64,000 bases of DNA, taken from positions 46,414 through 110,413 of the forward strand of contig JAKLIX010000015.1 of NCBI GenBank assembly GCA_022709385.1, read 5' to 3'. The stretch comes from Bacteroidota bacterium. Lineage in GTDB: Bacteria > Bacteroidota > Bacteroidia > Bacteroidales > CAIXZF01. The notes beneath the pieces are model-generated. The model was not told where the DNA came from and did not search any database. It saw only the letters and a list, made by a program, of their open reading frames with translations. Made by a program: the position numbers and the translations under genes. Shown piece by piece: positions 45,701-53,495 of the stretch (position 1 is the first letter of the stretch; the number at the start of each line of letters is the position of its first letter).

Positions 45701-45785
45701 GGCAGGATTGTAAAACAGTTAAAAAGGCAAACAAAGCCCGCCGGTGCCTGTTTCTGCCAGACGATAATCTTCTTTTGGCGTTCAT
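42756..45785 (-). CDS. propeller-type sensor histidine kinase (LytS-like)
   Basis: 1009 aa. Seen: signal/TM N-terminus; two-component regulator propeller repeats over about 40-690 (LPASEILDMNQDEDGYMWFA, LPALSNTACFRSPQGRLWFG and later WIGTFKGLY, WLGTNRGLFSF); a Y_Y_Y domain (about 690-765, YRYRISDEDTAW); one membrane helix (about 775-800); and a His_kinase domain with the phospho-histidine in QMNPHFIFNALNSI, the N box LENSIWHG and the G box EDNGVGRQ. Periplasmic propellers of this type bind extracellular ligands, often glycans. It pairs with the LytTR regulator immediately downstream. Confidence 0.94.
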   Translation of the reverse strand: MNAKRRLSSGRNRHRRALFAFLTVLQSCLIPCNLSAQFTAFIHYTPENGLPASEILDMNQDEDGYMWFASAFGLCRFDGKEFRTFTTEDGLPALSNTACFRSPQGRLWFGSYEALLCFTEQGQVHAFRDNEQVSAALLQAPLVNIAWINDTIMVVKSGKHPCNHILLNDNHIRLFGRDLFDGKNKADLCVMPCGHYLLWSLNPRLFRIRDQSGDMPPANRIPALPTYYFNFNEDLRIKMPGAEKDYMIKLVYCYSAPGKYYFGLQNRLFLLEQGNLRHLKSFDGHITRIFIDTSGKLWVSLADKGVMVFGQERPDHPDFHYLKGKTVSAVCQDHQGGYWFAVLGEGVYFVPGFSFSSYSHLDPIFEKPVEAMISFRDQLTISTIDPLTYVFTPDNSPTAASGKLRFTDIRDKVTDMTVAGDGSLWFLGTNALRYSKELKPMPLKEKHSPFAYQILTGPDHNIWVVSDQGMFRYHSDRFMGLHWSFPPGIHPRTAGIDSLGNLWIGTFKGLYRAGDSLEFYGVHHPLLRKRISCVAFTGRKMWIGSRSEGVLLSTAGRMSSFTTAAGLPSNSVNTVCPQGDSILWVGSNRGLCRILSGNDGKDFDIQSFAFWEGLPAAEIRKIVVLNERIWLGTNRGLFSFKPADLEKISISPPRLNIEKIILNDHVPVGLGKHDFKHSENTLEIYYRGISFKHNQDLVYRYRISDEDTAWIITSNPSIRLAGLDHGQYCFTIQAAIPGSAWSEPPVSWMFTIGKPFTATWWFILSLLLGVVLAISGIFLLLLRNQQRKENTRRALLISEIKALRAQMNPHFIFNALNSIQYFILENAHGNANLYLTNFARLIRRILEQSRHNLISLEDELITIRLYIELEKMRFEHAFEYVEQIDPGIDQADTRIPPMLLQPFLENSIWHGLSPRQSSGVLKLIIDLPDENSLRIIMEDNGVGRQAASKLGDRQPGHIPMGIRNVEERIALFNRVNRSDIRVMVIDLYDQSGQPAGTKVELLLTRRMMA

Positions 45786-45889
45786 CCTTTCAAAGATACT
45801 GAGGTTTGATTCAAATATATTAATTTTACCACGAACGCGAAAGGAGTTTTTCCAGCGGTCAAAGATCCATTATCATTTACCAGCAAGCC

Positions 45890-46297
45890 ATGCCCCGTCC
45901 GAAACGTTTAAGAAAAGTCATCACCCCACCCCGTTTCAAGGGATTCAAGCCTTACGGCTATTATGGCCAGGAAAAGGAAGCGGTGGTCATGCTGATGGAA
46001 GAGCTGGAGGTCATCCGGCTGCTTGATTATCTGGGAATGACGCAGGAGGAAGCGGCCGGTCTGATGATGATCTCGAGACCGACGCTGACCCGTGTTTACG
46101 AACAGGCCCGGAAGAAGGTGGCTACGGCCTTTGCAGAAGCAAGGACCCTGGTTGTGGAGGGAGGCAGGGTGTATTTCGACCAGGACTGGCACCGTTGCCT
46201 GATATGCAACAGCACCTTCAACGATCCGGAAAAATCACCTTCCGCGCCCGCCTGTCCGGTATGCGGCAGCCTTCACACCGAACAATTCAATGTCTGA
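45890..46297 (+). CDS. DUF134 (UPF0251) DNA-binding protein
   Basis: 135 aa; starts MPRPKRLRKVITPP, the usual beginning of this family. A sigma-70 region 4-like helix-turn-helix follows (LEVIRLLDYLGMTQEEAAGL, MMISRPTLTRVYEQARKKVA), and the C-terminus has a small zinc-ribbon-like pair CLICNSTF and CPVCGSLH. By family knowledge a probable transcription factor found beside NifX/NifB-type genes in anaerobes. It overlaps the next gene by 8 bp. Confidence 0.88.
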   Translation: MPRPKRLRKVITPPRFKGFKPYGYYGQEKEAVVMLMEELEVIRLLDYLGMTQEEAAGLMMISRPTLTRVYEQARKKVATAFAEARTLVVEGGRVYFDQDWHRCLICNSTFNDPEKSPSAPACPVCGSLHTEQFNV

Positions 46298-46664
46298 CAC
46301 CATGGCCATGATTACCGCTATTACTGCAGAAGGAAATACAATGTCGTCGCGGATTGCCGGAACTTTTGCCCGTTGTGCCTGGTTTGTGCTGGTGGATCCT
46401 GCCGGCGGCCATGTGGCCTTCCACGAAAACCCCTTTCGCCAGCTTCCGGAACAGGCCGGTGTTTCCGCAGTTGCATTCCTTGCGGAAAAGGGAGTGAAAA
46501 AGATCATTTCCGGAGAATTCGGCGACCGGATCAGAAACCTGACCGAAGAACACCATATTCAATTGGTGGTGATCACCGACACGAATAAAACAATAGGAGA
46601 GATTATTGATCTGCTGACCTCAACTTTCAAGAAAGAGGCATCACAAACGGACGATCACCCCTGA
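46290..46664 (+). CDS. NifX/NifB-type cofactor-binding domain protein (1)
   Basis: 124 aa dinitrogenase iron-molybdenum cofactor-binding fold: ITAITAEGNTMSSRIAGTFARCAWFVLVD at the start, FLAEKGVKKIISGEFGDRI and a final TIGEIIDLL helix. Stand-alone members of this family occur in many non-diazotrophic anaerobes and are thought to handle Fe-S or Mo-containing cofactors; no nif structural gene is present. Overlaps the DUF134 gene, so they are translationally coupled. Confidence 0.85.
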   Translation: MSDTMAMITAITAEGNTMSSRIAGTFARCAWFVLVDPAGGHVAFHENPFRQLPEQAGVSAVAFLAEKGVKKIISGEFGDRIRNLTEEHHIQLVVITDTNKTIGEIIDLLTSTFKKEASQTDDHP

Positions 46665-46676
46665 TGCTGAAAACCC

Positions 46677-46898
46677 CTAATGCTGGTATTTCTCCCTTCG
46701 GTTTTTCAATAACAACCAGGTTCCGATGACAAGGGAAACCACGATCAAGGTGATCCCTGCAATACAATACACCGAACAGAAAAAACTGTTCCCTGCCTTG
46801 CAGTAGCCTGAAAAACAGCCGAAAGTCACCAACAGCAGGTAATCGATGAAGATTGCCAGAGGCAGCAACCATAAAAGAAGGACCGTTTTCTTTTTCAC
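46677..46898 (-). CDS. small two-helix membrane protein
   Basis: 73 aa with two hydrophobic helices (residues 5-26 and 41-63), four cysteines clustered between and in them (FGCFSGYCKAG, FFCSVYCIAG) and a basic tail (KNRREKYQH). Convergent with the NifX-type gene, 12 bp apart. No homology known to me; the cysteine pattern may bind metal. It could be a chance frame, but the membrane topology and charge distribution look genuine. Confidence 0.5.
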   Translation of the reverse strand: MKKKTVLLLWLLPLAIFIDYLLLVTFGCFSGYCKAGNSFFCSVYCIAGITLIVVSLVIGTWLLLKNRREKYQH

Positions 46899-47060
46899 GG
46901 GTCGAAATTTTGATTTTCTATGTATTCACTGAAGCTGCCTGGCCAGTGTATGAATTGACCGAAAACACTGAGAAGCTGAAAATCAATAGATTAATGATGA
47001 TCAGTATCCCTGCTTCTTCGTTACATCAGACAACACTGATACAATGCAAGCGCAATGTTT

Positions 47061-47093
47061 TGACAAATATAGTGAAAAAAGTGTATATTTGAA
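47061..47093 (+). promoter_or_regulatory. promoter of the second NifX-type unit
   Basis: TTTG (47061-47064), 21-nt spacer, TATATTTG (47086-47093) matches the Bacteroidota consensus. The ATG at 47121 is 27 nt further. Just downstream ACAAAAG and TTTTTGT flank the start region as a weak inverted repeat. Confidence 0.7.
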
Positions 47094-47120
47094 CAAAAGT
47101 TCATTATTTTTGTAAAAAAA

Positions 47121-47381
47121 ATGCCACATTTAAATCACAGCGGACCTGAAAGGAAGGGACCCCGGACCGGAAGGGGACTGGGCAAATGCAGTAAAACCCA
47201 GACGGAGGAGGAATTGCTGGAAACGCTGGGCAAGGGACAGGGTAAAAAAAGGCAGAGCGGGGGCGGCAAAGGGAAGGGGAAACGACTCAGGGCCGGTGAT
47301 CACAAGACTACAATAACACCAATTAAAGAAAAAACAAAGGATGAAAATTGCAGTGCCGACAGGCCAGGGAAACAGGATTGA
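47121..47381 (+). CDS. small basic DUF5320-like protein
   Basis: 86 aa. N-terminus MPHLNHSGPERKGPRTGRGLGKC follows the pattern of short proteins (DUF5320 type, G-x-GP...GP-TGRG-GKC) that accompany NifX/Mrp genes in anaerobes. The rest is lysine/glycine-rich and of low complexity (GKGQGKKRQSGGGKGKGKRL). Overlaps the next gene by 41 bp, so they are translated together. Function unknown. Confidence 0.65.
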   Translation: MPHLNHSGPERKGPRTGRGLGKCSKTQTEEELLETLGKGQGKKRQSGGGKGKGKRLRAGDHKTTITPIKEKTKDENCSADRPGKQD

Positions 47382-47730
47382 AGACCATTTCGGTCAATGT
47401 GCGCGCTATACGGTATTCGACATAGATGAGCAGGGTAAGATTACAGGGGCCGAGGTGCTGACTTCGCCCCATGGTTGCGGATGCCGGAGCAACATAGCGG
47501 AAATATTACAGCAAAAGGGTGTAAGCATCATGCTTGCGGGCAATATGGGAGCAGGTGCCCTGAATGTGCTGCAATACTACGGTATGCAGGTGATCAGGGG
47601 TTGCAGCGGGGATGTGCGGCAGCTTGTGGAAAGCTATCTGGCCGGACAAGTGGCCGATTCGGGTGTTTCATGCCATACGCACGAAGCACATCACGACCAT
47701 GGCGGAAACGGGCATTCCTGCAGCCATTAA
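47341..47730 (+). CDS. NifX/NifB-type cofactor-binding domain protein (2) with His-rich tail
   Basis: 129 aa. MKIAVPTGQGNRIEDHFGQC is the classical family start, followed by the core AGNMGAGALNVLQYYGMQVI and RGCSGDVRQLVESYL. The last 25 residues are rich in histidine and cysteine (SCHTHEAHHDHGGNGHSCSH), a likely metal-binding appendage. Shares the promoter at 47061 with the DUF5320-like gene. Mrp/NBP35 ATPase, the common partner, is not in the window. Confidence 0.88.
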   Translation: MKIAVPTGQGNRIEDHFGQCARYTVFDIDEQGKITGAEVLTSPHGCGCRSNIAEILQQKGVSIMLAGNMGAGALNVLQYYGMQVIRGCSGDVRQLVESYLAGQVADSGVSCHTHEAHHDHGGNGHSCSH

Positions 47731-47763
47731 GGCAGGCAGATCTGGCACTTCCCTTCGGTTTTG

Positions 47764-48909
47764 CTACAAATCGAGGAACCTGCTGATAACCATGCGCTGG
47801 ATCTCGGAGGTTCCTTCTCCAATCTGAAGCAGTCGTTGATCGCGGTAGAAACGTTCGATGGGATAGTCTTTCATCAGGCCGTAACCTCCGTGGATTTGCA
47901 CGGCTTCATCGGCCACTTCCCTGGCAATTTCTGAGCAGTACAGCTTACACATGGCGGCTTCTTTGGCGAAAGGTTTTTTATTGTCCTTGAGCCAGCAGGC
48001 TTTGTAAAGCAGGCTTCGGGCGAGTTCAATTTTGGTAGCCATATCCGCAAGTTTAAAGCTGACGGCCTGGAATTTCCCGATAGGCTGGCCAAACTGTTTC
48101 CTGTCCTTTGCGTATTCCAGCGCCATTTCGAAGGCTCCCTGGGCCAGCCCCAGGCCCATCGCAGCAATGGAAAGTCTTCCTCCGTCCAGGGTATGCAGCA
48201 TGATCTTCGAGCCCTGGCCGATATTTCCGAGCAGGTTTTCTTCCGGGACACGGCAATCATCAAAATACAGTTCAGCCGTATTGGAAGCCCGCCACATCAT
48301 CTTGTCGTGCATTTCCACGGCCCTGAAACCGGGTGTTTGCTGTTCCACGATGATCGTCGAGAATTCCTTGTTTCCGTTCTTCTCCCCGGTCACTACCTGC
48401 ACGGTGGAGCCCAGGGTGATGACCGAAGCCGCGTTGGTAATGAAGATTTTTGACCCGTTGATCACCCATTGCCCGTTTTCCAGTACCGCCCTGGTTTTGG
48501 TACCCCTGGAATCAGAACCCGCATTGGGTTCCGTAAGACCAAATCCCCACAGCCTTTCGCCGGTACACAGATCAGGAAGGTATCTGCGTTTCTGTTCCTC
48601 ATTTCCGAATTCGTATAAGGGTCCTATTCCCAATGAGTTATGAGCAGCCACGGTAGCCGCCTGGGAACTGTCGATCCTTGCAAGCTCTTCAACGGCAATG
48701 ATATACGAAAGCGTATCAAAGCCATGCCCTCCGTATTCCGGGTCTACCACCATGCCAAACAGGCCGATCTCACCCATTTTCCTGGTCAGCTCCACCGAGA
48801 ATTCGGCTTTTTCGTCGAGCTCCCTGGCCAGGGGTTTAATTTCTTTCACGGCAAAATCCCTGACGGTCTGCCGTATCATGTCATGTTCTTCAGAACAAAA
48901 AATATCCAT
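47764..48909 (-). CDS. acyl-CoA dehydrogenase of the liu-type operon
   Basis: 381 aa FAD enzyme that desaturates acyl-CoA at the alpha-beta position. Seen: GFGLTEPNAGSDSRGTKT and KIFITNAASV in the middle domain, and the C-terminal QIHGGYGLMKDYPIERFYRD and IGEGTSEIQRMVISRFL. The catalytic base is E365 (EGT), the position used by short-chain/butyryl enzymes; the loop where isovaleryl-CoA dehydrogenases carry their base reads LDGGRLSIAA here, without a glutamate. So although it is last in a leucine-degradation operon, its substrate may be another short or branched acyl-CoA. Transcribed 39 bp after the biotin carboxylase gene. Confidence 0.9.
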   Translation of the reverse strand: MDIFCSEEHDMIRQTVRDFAVKEIKPLARELDEKAEFSVELTRKMGEIGLFGMVVDPEYGGHGFDTLSYIIAVEELARIDSSQAATVAAHNSLGIGPLYEFGNEEQKRRYLPDLCTGERLWGFGLTEPNAGSDSRGTKTRAVLENGQWVINGSKIFITNAASVITLGSTVQVVTGEKNGNKEFSTIIVEQQTPGFRAVEMHDKMMWRASNTAELYFDDCRVPEENLLGNIGQGSKIMLHTLDGGRLSIAAMGLGLAQGAFEMALEYAKDRKQFGQPIGKFQAVSFKLADMATKIELARSLLYKACWLKDNKKPFAKEAAMCKLYCSEIAREVADEAVQIHGGYGLMKDYPIERFYRDQRLLQIGEGTSEIQRMVISRFLDL

Positions 48910-48948
48910 AGCAAAATTATTTAGTTAAAGATCAATTAGTTACTATTA

Positions 48949-50940
48949 TCATGAAGTGGGAAGATCTAAGATCTGGATCAGTTCTTTCTGTGCATCGATC
49001 AGGTCGCCGGGTTTGAGGTTCAACGGACCGATCACGCCGTCACGGGGAGCAAGGATATTGTTTTCCATTTTCATGGCCTCTACCACCAGCAGGACTTCCC
49101 CGGCAGTGACGGCCTGACCTTCCGTAACATTCACCTTGACCACCTTTCCGGGCATGGGAGACACGACCTGGTTAGCCAGTCCTGTTGTATGGGGGATATA
49201 AACATCCTCGCTGCTGAGGACACCGAGGCGTTCACAGCGGAAGCTGAGCCCAAGGATGCTGACCTGGTACAGACCATTACGCTGCATTGAAACATCGGCT
49301 ACATGGTGTTTACCGTTAGCCGTAAACTCCAGTCTGCCGGAAGCGGACTGGAGCAGGCTGGTTTCATATTCCACATCACGAACCAGAAAATGGAAATGCC
49401 GGCCGTAATTTCTGAGTATTTCGACTGTGAAATCCTGCTGATCAAGCCGGATGACCAGGTCGCTGATCATTCTCCAGAAGCCGGTTCTTTCCCAGGTACT
49501 GCCGCCGCTTCCTTTACGCAGGGGATCCATGGCAAAGAGCAGGCTTGCAAGCAGGGGTATTTCGGGTTGCACATGACCCTTGTCCGCTTCCATTTTCGCG
49601 AGGATCAGATCAGTATGTGTGGCGCAGAAAGCAGTGGAGATTTGATTCTTCCTGAAGTCCTCCTCTCTGAGGATTCCTTTTAGGTAAGGAATGTTGGTAT
49701 GAATGCCGTGGATGACATACTGATCCAGAGCCCTGAGCATCTGAAGGATGGCCAGGTCGCGGTTTTCACCCCATACGATGAGTTTTGAAATCATCGGATC
49801 GTACTGGCTTAGGATGGAAGCAGCCCCGTCGATGCTGCTGTCGAGGCGGATGTCTTTCCCGGCGGGTTCGCGGTAAAGGGTAATATCGCCCGGGGAGGGC
49901 ATGAAATTGTTTGCCGGATCTTCCGCGTAAATTCTGCACTCGATGGCATGCCCCTGCTGGGTGAGCGTTTCCTGGCTGATCCGCAGCGGCGTTCCCGAGG
50001 CAATATGCAGTTGTTCCAGCACCAGGTCCACACCTGTAACCATTTCCGTTACAGGATGTTCCACCTGGATGCGGGTGTTCATTTCGAGAAAATAAAAATT
50101 CAGGTTCCTGTCCACCAGGAACTCCACTGTACCTGCACTGCTGTAGCCGATGGTTTTAGCGATATCCACCGCCGCCTCACCCATGCGTTGCCGCACTTCC
50201 GGAGTCAGCGTGGCTGAAGGACTTTCTTCCACGATTTTCTGGTACCGTCTCTGAATAGAACATTCTCTTTCGAAGAGGTGAATCAGGTTGCCGTGATGGT
50301 CGCCGAGCACCTGGATTTCGATGTGACGGGGTTCCAGGATATACTGTTCGAGATAGACCGTTCCGTCTCCGAAATAGGTTCTGGCTTCCCGGGCGGTTGA
50401 TTCGAGCGCTTCCGCGAGTTGTGAAGGCTCCTCCACGATGCGCATTCCTTTACCTCCGCCTCCGGAGGCAGCTTTCACCAGCACGGGGAAAGGCAGGTCA
50501 CGGGCTTTCTCCAGGATGGCAGCAGGATCCCCCGTGACGCCCCGGGTAACCGGAAGGCCGGCTTTCACGGCCAGCTCCCTCGAAAGCACTTTGTTTCCCA
50601 TCCTCAGAATAGCATCCGGAGAAGGGCCTACGAAGATCAGGCCGGCCTTCTGGCAGGCATCCGCAAAGACGGCATTCTCGGAAAGGAAACCATATCCCGG
50701 GTGAATGGCATTGCATTGTGCCGACCGGGCAATATGCACGATGCGGGAGATATTCAGATAGGTGTCCGTCAGTTCGCCTTCTCCCAGGCCATAGGCTTCG
50801 TCGGCCATCCTGACATGGAAGGCATTCTCCTCATTGGAAGCATAAACCGCAACGGTTCGTATTCCCAGCTTACGGGCCGACCGTATGATACGGACGGCGA
50901 TTTCACCCCTGTTTGCGATGAGCAGCTTTTCGATCAACAT
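48949..50940 (-). CDS. liuD: 3-methylcrotonyl-CoA carboxylase alpha subunit (biotin carboxylase + BCCP)
   Basis: 663 aa. Biotin carboxylase domain (1-450) with ATP-grasp motifs VKAASGGGGKGMRIVEEP, ECSIQRRYQKIVEESPS and FLEMNTRIQVEHPVTEM; BT linker region; and a C-terminal biotinyl domain with the modified lysine K624 in VVEAMKMENN. It carboxylates its own biotin using bicarbonate and ATP and passes CO2 to the beta subunit at 51746. MCC versus propionyl/acetyl-CoA carboxylase cannot be decided from alpha alone; the operon partner genes favour MCC. Starts 3 bp after the enoyl-CoA hydratase stop. Confidence 0.92.
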   Translation of the reverse strand: MLIEKLLIANRGEIAVRIIRSARKLGIRTVAVYASNEENAFHVRMADEAYGLGEGELTDTYLNISRIVHIARSAQCNAIHPGYGFLSENAVFADACQKAGLIFVGPSPDAILRMGNKVLSRELAVKAGLPVTRGVTGDPAAILEKARDLPFPVLVKAASGGGGKGMRIVEEPSQLAEALESTAREARTYFGDGTVYLEQYILEPRHIEIQVLGDHHGNLIHLFERECSIQRRYQKIVEESPSATLTPEVRQRMGEAAVDIAKTIGYSSAGTVEFLVDRNLNFYFLEMNTRIQVEHPVTEMVTGVDLVLEQLHIASGTPLRISQETLTQQGHAIECRIYAEDPANNFMPSPGDITLYREPAGKDIRLDSSIDGAASILSQYDPMISKLIVWGENRDLAILQMLRALDQYVIHGIHTNIPYLKGILREEDFRKNQISTAFCATHTDLILAKMEADKGHVQPEIPLLASLLFAMDPLRKGSGGSTWERTGFWRMISDLVIRLDQQDFTVEILRNYGRHFHFLVRDVEYETSLLQSASGRLEFTANGKHHVADVSMQRNGLYQVSILGLSFRCERLGVLSSEDVYIPHTTGLANQVVSPMPGKVVKVNVTEGQAVTAGEVLLVVEAMKMENNILAPRDGVIGPLNLKPGDLIDAQKELIQILDLPTS

Positions 50941-50943
50941 GCT

Positions 50944-51741
50944 TTATTCGTTTAATATCCAATTGGGTTTTCTTTTTTCCAGAAAGGCTGCCATTCCTTC
51001 CTGTCCTTCGGATGAAGCACGGATATCTGCAATCATCCGGGCCGTATATTCGAGTGCCTGCGACAGGCTGAGGTTGTTGGTCACTTCATGAATGAGGTTC
51101 TTGCAATGTTCCATGGCTTTGGGCCCGCTGGTCAGCAACATATCGATAACAGACTGCACGTAAGCGGGAAGTTCCTCAGGATCAAGCGATTTATTCACCA
51201 GACCCACCCGTTCGGCTTCGGATCCGTAGAAGCGTTTCCCTGAAAGCATCAGTTCCCTGGCGTTGTATTCTCCCACCCGTTTGATCACATAGGGTGAGAT
51301 GCAGGCAGGGATGATGCCGATCTTCACCTCGCTCAGACTGAAAACAGTTTCATGGTCACAGTAAGCGAAATCGCAGGCTGAGAGCAATCCGTTGGCACCT
51401 CCGATGGCTGCACCATGTACAAAGGCGATGGTGGGTTTATTGCAGGTATAAATGGCATGGAAGCAATCCGACAACTGCAGGCTTTCGGCAAGATTTTGTT
51501 CGTAGGAATAGCCGGCCACACCGCGCATCCAGTTCAGGTCGGCACCCGCACAGAAAGATTTTCCGCTTCCGCGGAGCACGACAGCCCTCACCTGATTCCA
51601 GGCATTGATCTGCCGGAAACAATGCAGTACTTCAGCGATCATGGACTCATTGAAGGCATTATGGATAGCGGGACGGTTCAACCATACGGTGGCAACAGGT
51701 CCGGTAAATTCGATGGTAATGGTCTGGTACATGTCAATCAT
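50944..51741 (-). CDS. liuC: enoyl-CoA hydratase, probable methylglutaconyl-CoA hydratase
   Basis: 265 aa from ATG 51741 (MIDMYQTITIEF), 4 bp after the stop of the carboxyltransferase gene; ATG 51732 is equally possible. Crotonase fold: LNRPAIHNAFNE, the oxyanion segment GSGKSFCAGADLNWMRG, and HGAAIGGANGLLSACDFAYC, with the second catalytic region EVKIGIIPACISPYV. The family hydrates 2-enoyl-CoAs; within a liu operon the substrate would be 3-methylglutaconyl-CoA. The frame extends upstream to 51939 inside the preceding gene and is not translated there. Confidence 0.9.
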   Translation of the reverse strand: MIDMYQTITIEFTGPVATVWLNRPAIHNAFNESMIAEVLHCFRQINAWNQVRAVVLRGSGKSFCAGADLNWMRGVAGYSYEQNLAESLQLSDCFHAIYTCNKPTIAFVHGAAIGGANGLLSACDFAYCDHETVFSLSEVKIGIIPACISPYVIKRVGEYNARELMLSGKRFYGSEAERVGLVNKSLDPEELPAYVQSVIDMLLTSGPKAMEHCKNLIHEVTNNLSLSQALEYTARMIADIRASSEGQEGMAAFLEKRKPNWILNE

Positions 51742-51745
51742 GGAT

Positions 51746-53422
51746 TTACATTCTGAATACGCCGAACCTGGGTTCGGGATACTTGTTATTGAGCGACATC
51801 GCGATTCCCATGGCGATGATTTTTCGGGTATCGAGCGGATCGATGATCCCGTCGTCCCAAAGCCTGGCCGTACTGAAATAGGCAGAACCTTCAGTCGCGT
51901 ATTTTTCAAGGATCTCCTGCCGCAATTGTTCTCTTTCACCGGGATCCAGGGTTTTGCCTTTGGCCTTCAGCTGTTCCTCCTTTACCTGAATAAGCACCCC
52001 TGAGGCCTGCTCACCGCCCATCACGGATATTTTGGCATTGGGCCACATGAACAGCAGCCGCGGCTCGTAGGCCCTGCCGGCCATGGCATAATTCCCGGCA
52101 CCGAAGGAACCGCCGAAGATCACGGTGAATTTGGGAACGCCGGCATTGGCCACGGCATGGACCAACTTGGCTCCGTCGCGGGCGATTCCCCTCCGCTCGT
52201 ATTCTTTCCCGACAATAAAACCCGTGATATTCTGCAAAAACAAAAGGGGTATCTTACGGCTTACGCACAACTCGATGAAATGGGCGCCTTTGAGGGAGGT
52301 CTCTGAAAAGATCACCCCGTTATTGGCAAGGATGCCGACAGGAAATCCCATGATATGGGCAAAACCAGTCAGCAGGGTTGTGGCATAGCCTGACTTGAAT
52401 TCATGAAACCGGCTGCCGTCGGTGATACGGGCAATGATCTCCCTGGCATCCACGGGTTTCTTCAGGTCGACCGGCGCCAGACCGTAAAGTTCCCGCGGAT
52501 CGTAATAAGGTTCTTCCGCCTGCCGGATATCAAGCTCCTGGCGATCAGGCTTCTCCAGGCTCTCAAAGATGTTGCGGCAGATCTGGAGGGCATGATGGTC
52601 ATCATCGGCCAGGTGATCGGCCACACCTGACATCGTGGTATGGACGATGGCCCCTCCGAGATCTTCGGCTGATACTTCTTCACCCGTAGCGGCTTTCACC
52701 AGGGGGGGACCCCCGATAAAAATGGTGCCCTGGTTCCTGACGATGATCACCTCATCGCTCATGGCCGGCACATAAGCCCCGCCTGCCGTACAGCTTCCCA
52801 TTACAATGGCAATCTGCGGTATCCGCATGGCAGAAAGCCTGGCCTGGTTAAAGAAAAAGCGGCCGAAATCATATTTATCGGGAAACACATTGGCCTGTTC
52901 CGGTAAAAACACCCCGCCGGAATCTACCATGTACACACAGGGCAGCTTGTTCTCCAGCGCGATTTCCTGTGCCCTCACATGCTTTTTGATGGATTCCTTC
53001 ACATAAGTGCCACCCTTTACGGTAGCATCGTTGGCCACAATCACTGTTTCACGCCCGTGAATAACCCCTACCCCGGTGATCACTCCTGCCGATGGAAACT
53101 GGTCGTCATACAAACCATAGGCCGCCATTGGGGAAAGCTCCAGAAAAGGGGTATTGGGATCCAGCAGCAGGTCGATGCGCTCCCTGGCAAGCAATTTCCC
53201 TCTTTCCTTATGTCTGGTGATGGCTGCCGCAGGAGCTCCCGATCGGACCCGCCGCAATTCCGACTTGAAAGTACCGAGGATACCCATCATCTGATCCAGG
53301 TTCCTCTGGTAGCTTTCATCACGCGTATTCAACTGAGATACAATTCTGTACAAAGCTTTTCGTTTTATGGTTCCTGCCTGTCGCCGGAATCCTTTGTGAG
53401 AGAATCCTCCGGAAATAATCAA
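51746..53422 (-). CDS. liuB: 3-methylcrotonyl-CoA carboxylase beta subunit (carboxyltransferase)
   Basis: Up to 558 aa. Carboxyltransferase core: [72 protein letters not shown] and [17 protein letters not shown]. It accepts CO2 from biotin and makes 3-methylglutaconyl-CoA. The AYGLY segment and Q-A-NVFPD are MCC-like, favouring leucine over propionate metabolism. Start is uncertain: the longest frame begins with TTG at 53422, and its first 30 residues look unlike the family; homologues begin near [11 protein letters not shown], where TTG 53332 is a candidate. First gene of the liuBCD-acd operon. Confidence 0.9.
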   Translation of the reverse strand: MIISGGFSHKGFRRQAGTIKRKALYRIVSQLNTRDESYQRNLDQMMGILGTFKSELRRVRSGAPAAAITRHKERGKLLARERIDLLLDPNTPFLELSPMAAYGLYDDQFPSAGVITGVGVIHGRETVIVANDATVKGGTYVKESIKKHVRAQEIALENKLPCVYMVDSGGVFLPEQANVFPDKYDFGRFFFNQARLSAMRIPQIAIVMGSCTAGGAYVPAMSDEVIIVRNQGTIFIGGPPLVKAATGEEVSAEDLGGAIVHTTMSGVADHLADDDHHALQICRNIFESLEKPDRQELDIRQAEEPYYDPRELYGLAPVDLKKPVDAREIIARITDGSRFHEFKSGYATTLLTGFAHIMGFPVGILANNGVIFSETSLKGAHFIELCVSRKIPLLFLQNITGFIVGKEYERRGIARDGAKLVHAVANAGVPKFTVIFGGSFGAGNYAMAGRAYEPRLLFMWPNAKISVMGGEQASGVLIQVKEEQLKAKGKTLDPGEREQLRQEILEKYATEGSAYFSTARLWDDGIIDPLDTRKIIAMGIAMSLNNKYPEPRFGVFRM

Positions 53423-53495
53423 CAGACTGTTAAAAAAAAAATAATTCAGTTTCGGAGAGTAAACATAAGGAAAAAAATTTTGTTACCTTTCACAC

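Noticed and set aside
45890..47730. Nitrogen fixation locus
   Set aside because: Only stand-alone cofactor-binding domains are present; no nifHDK, nifE/N or radical-SAM NifB domain is seen.
50944..51939. Extended 331-codon form of the enoyl-CoA hydratase
   Set aside because: The first 66 codons overlap the end of the carboxyltransferase gene and do not resemble the crotonase family; the start at 51741 follows that gene's stop.
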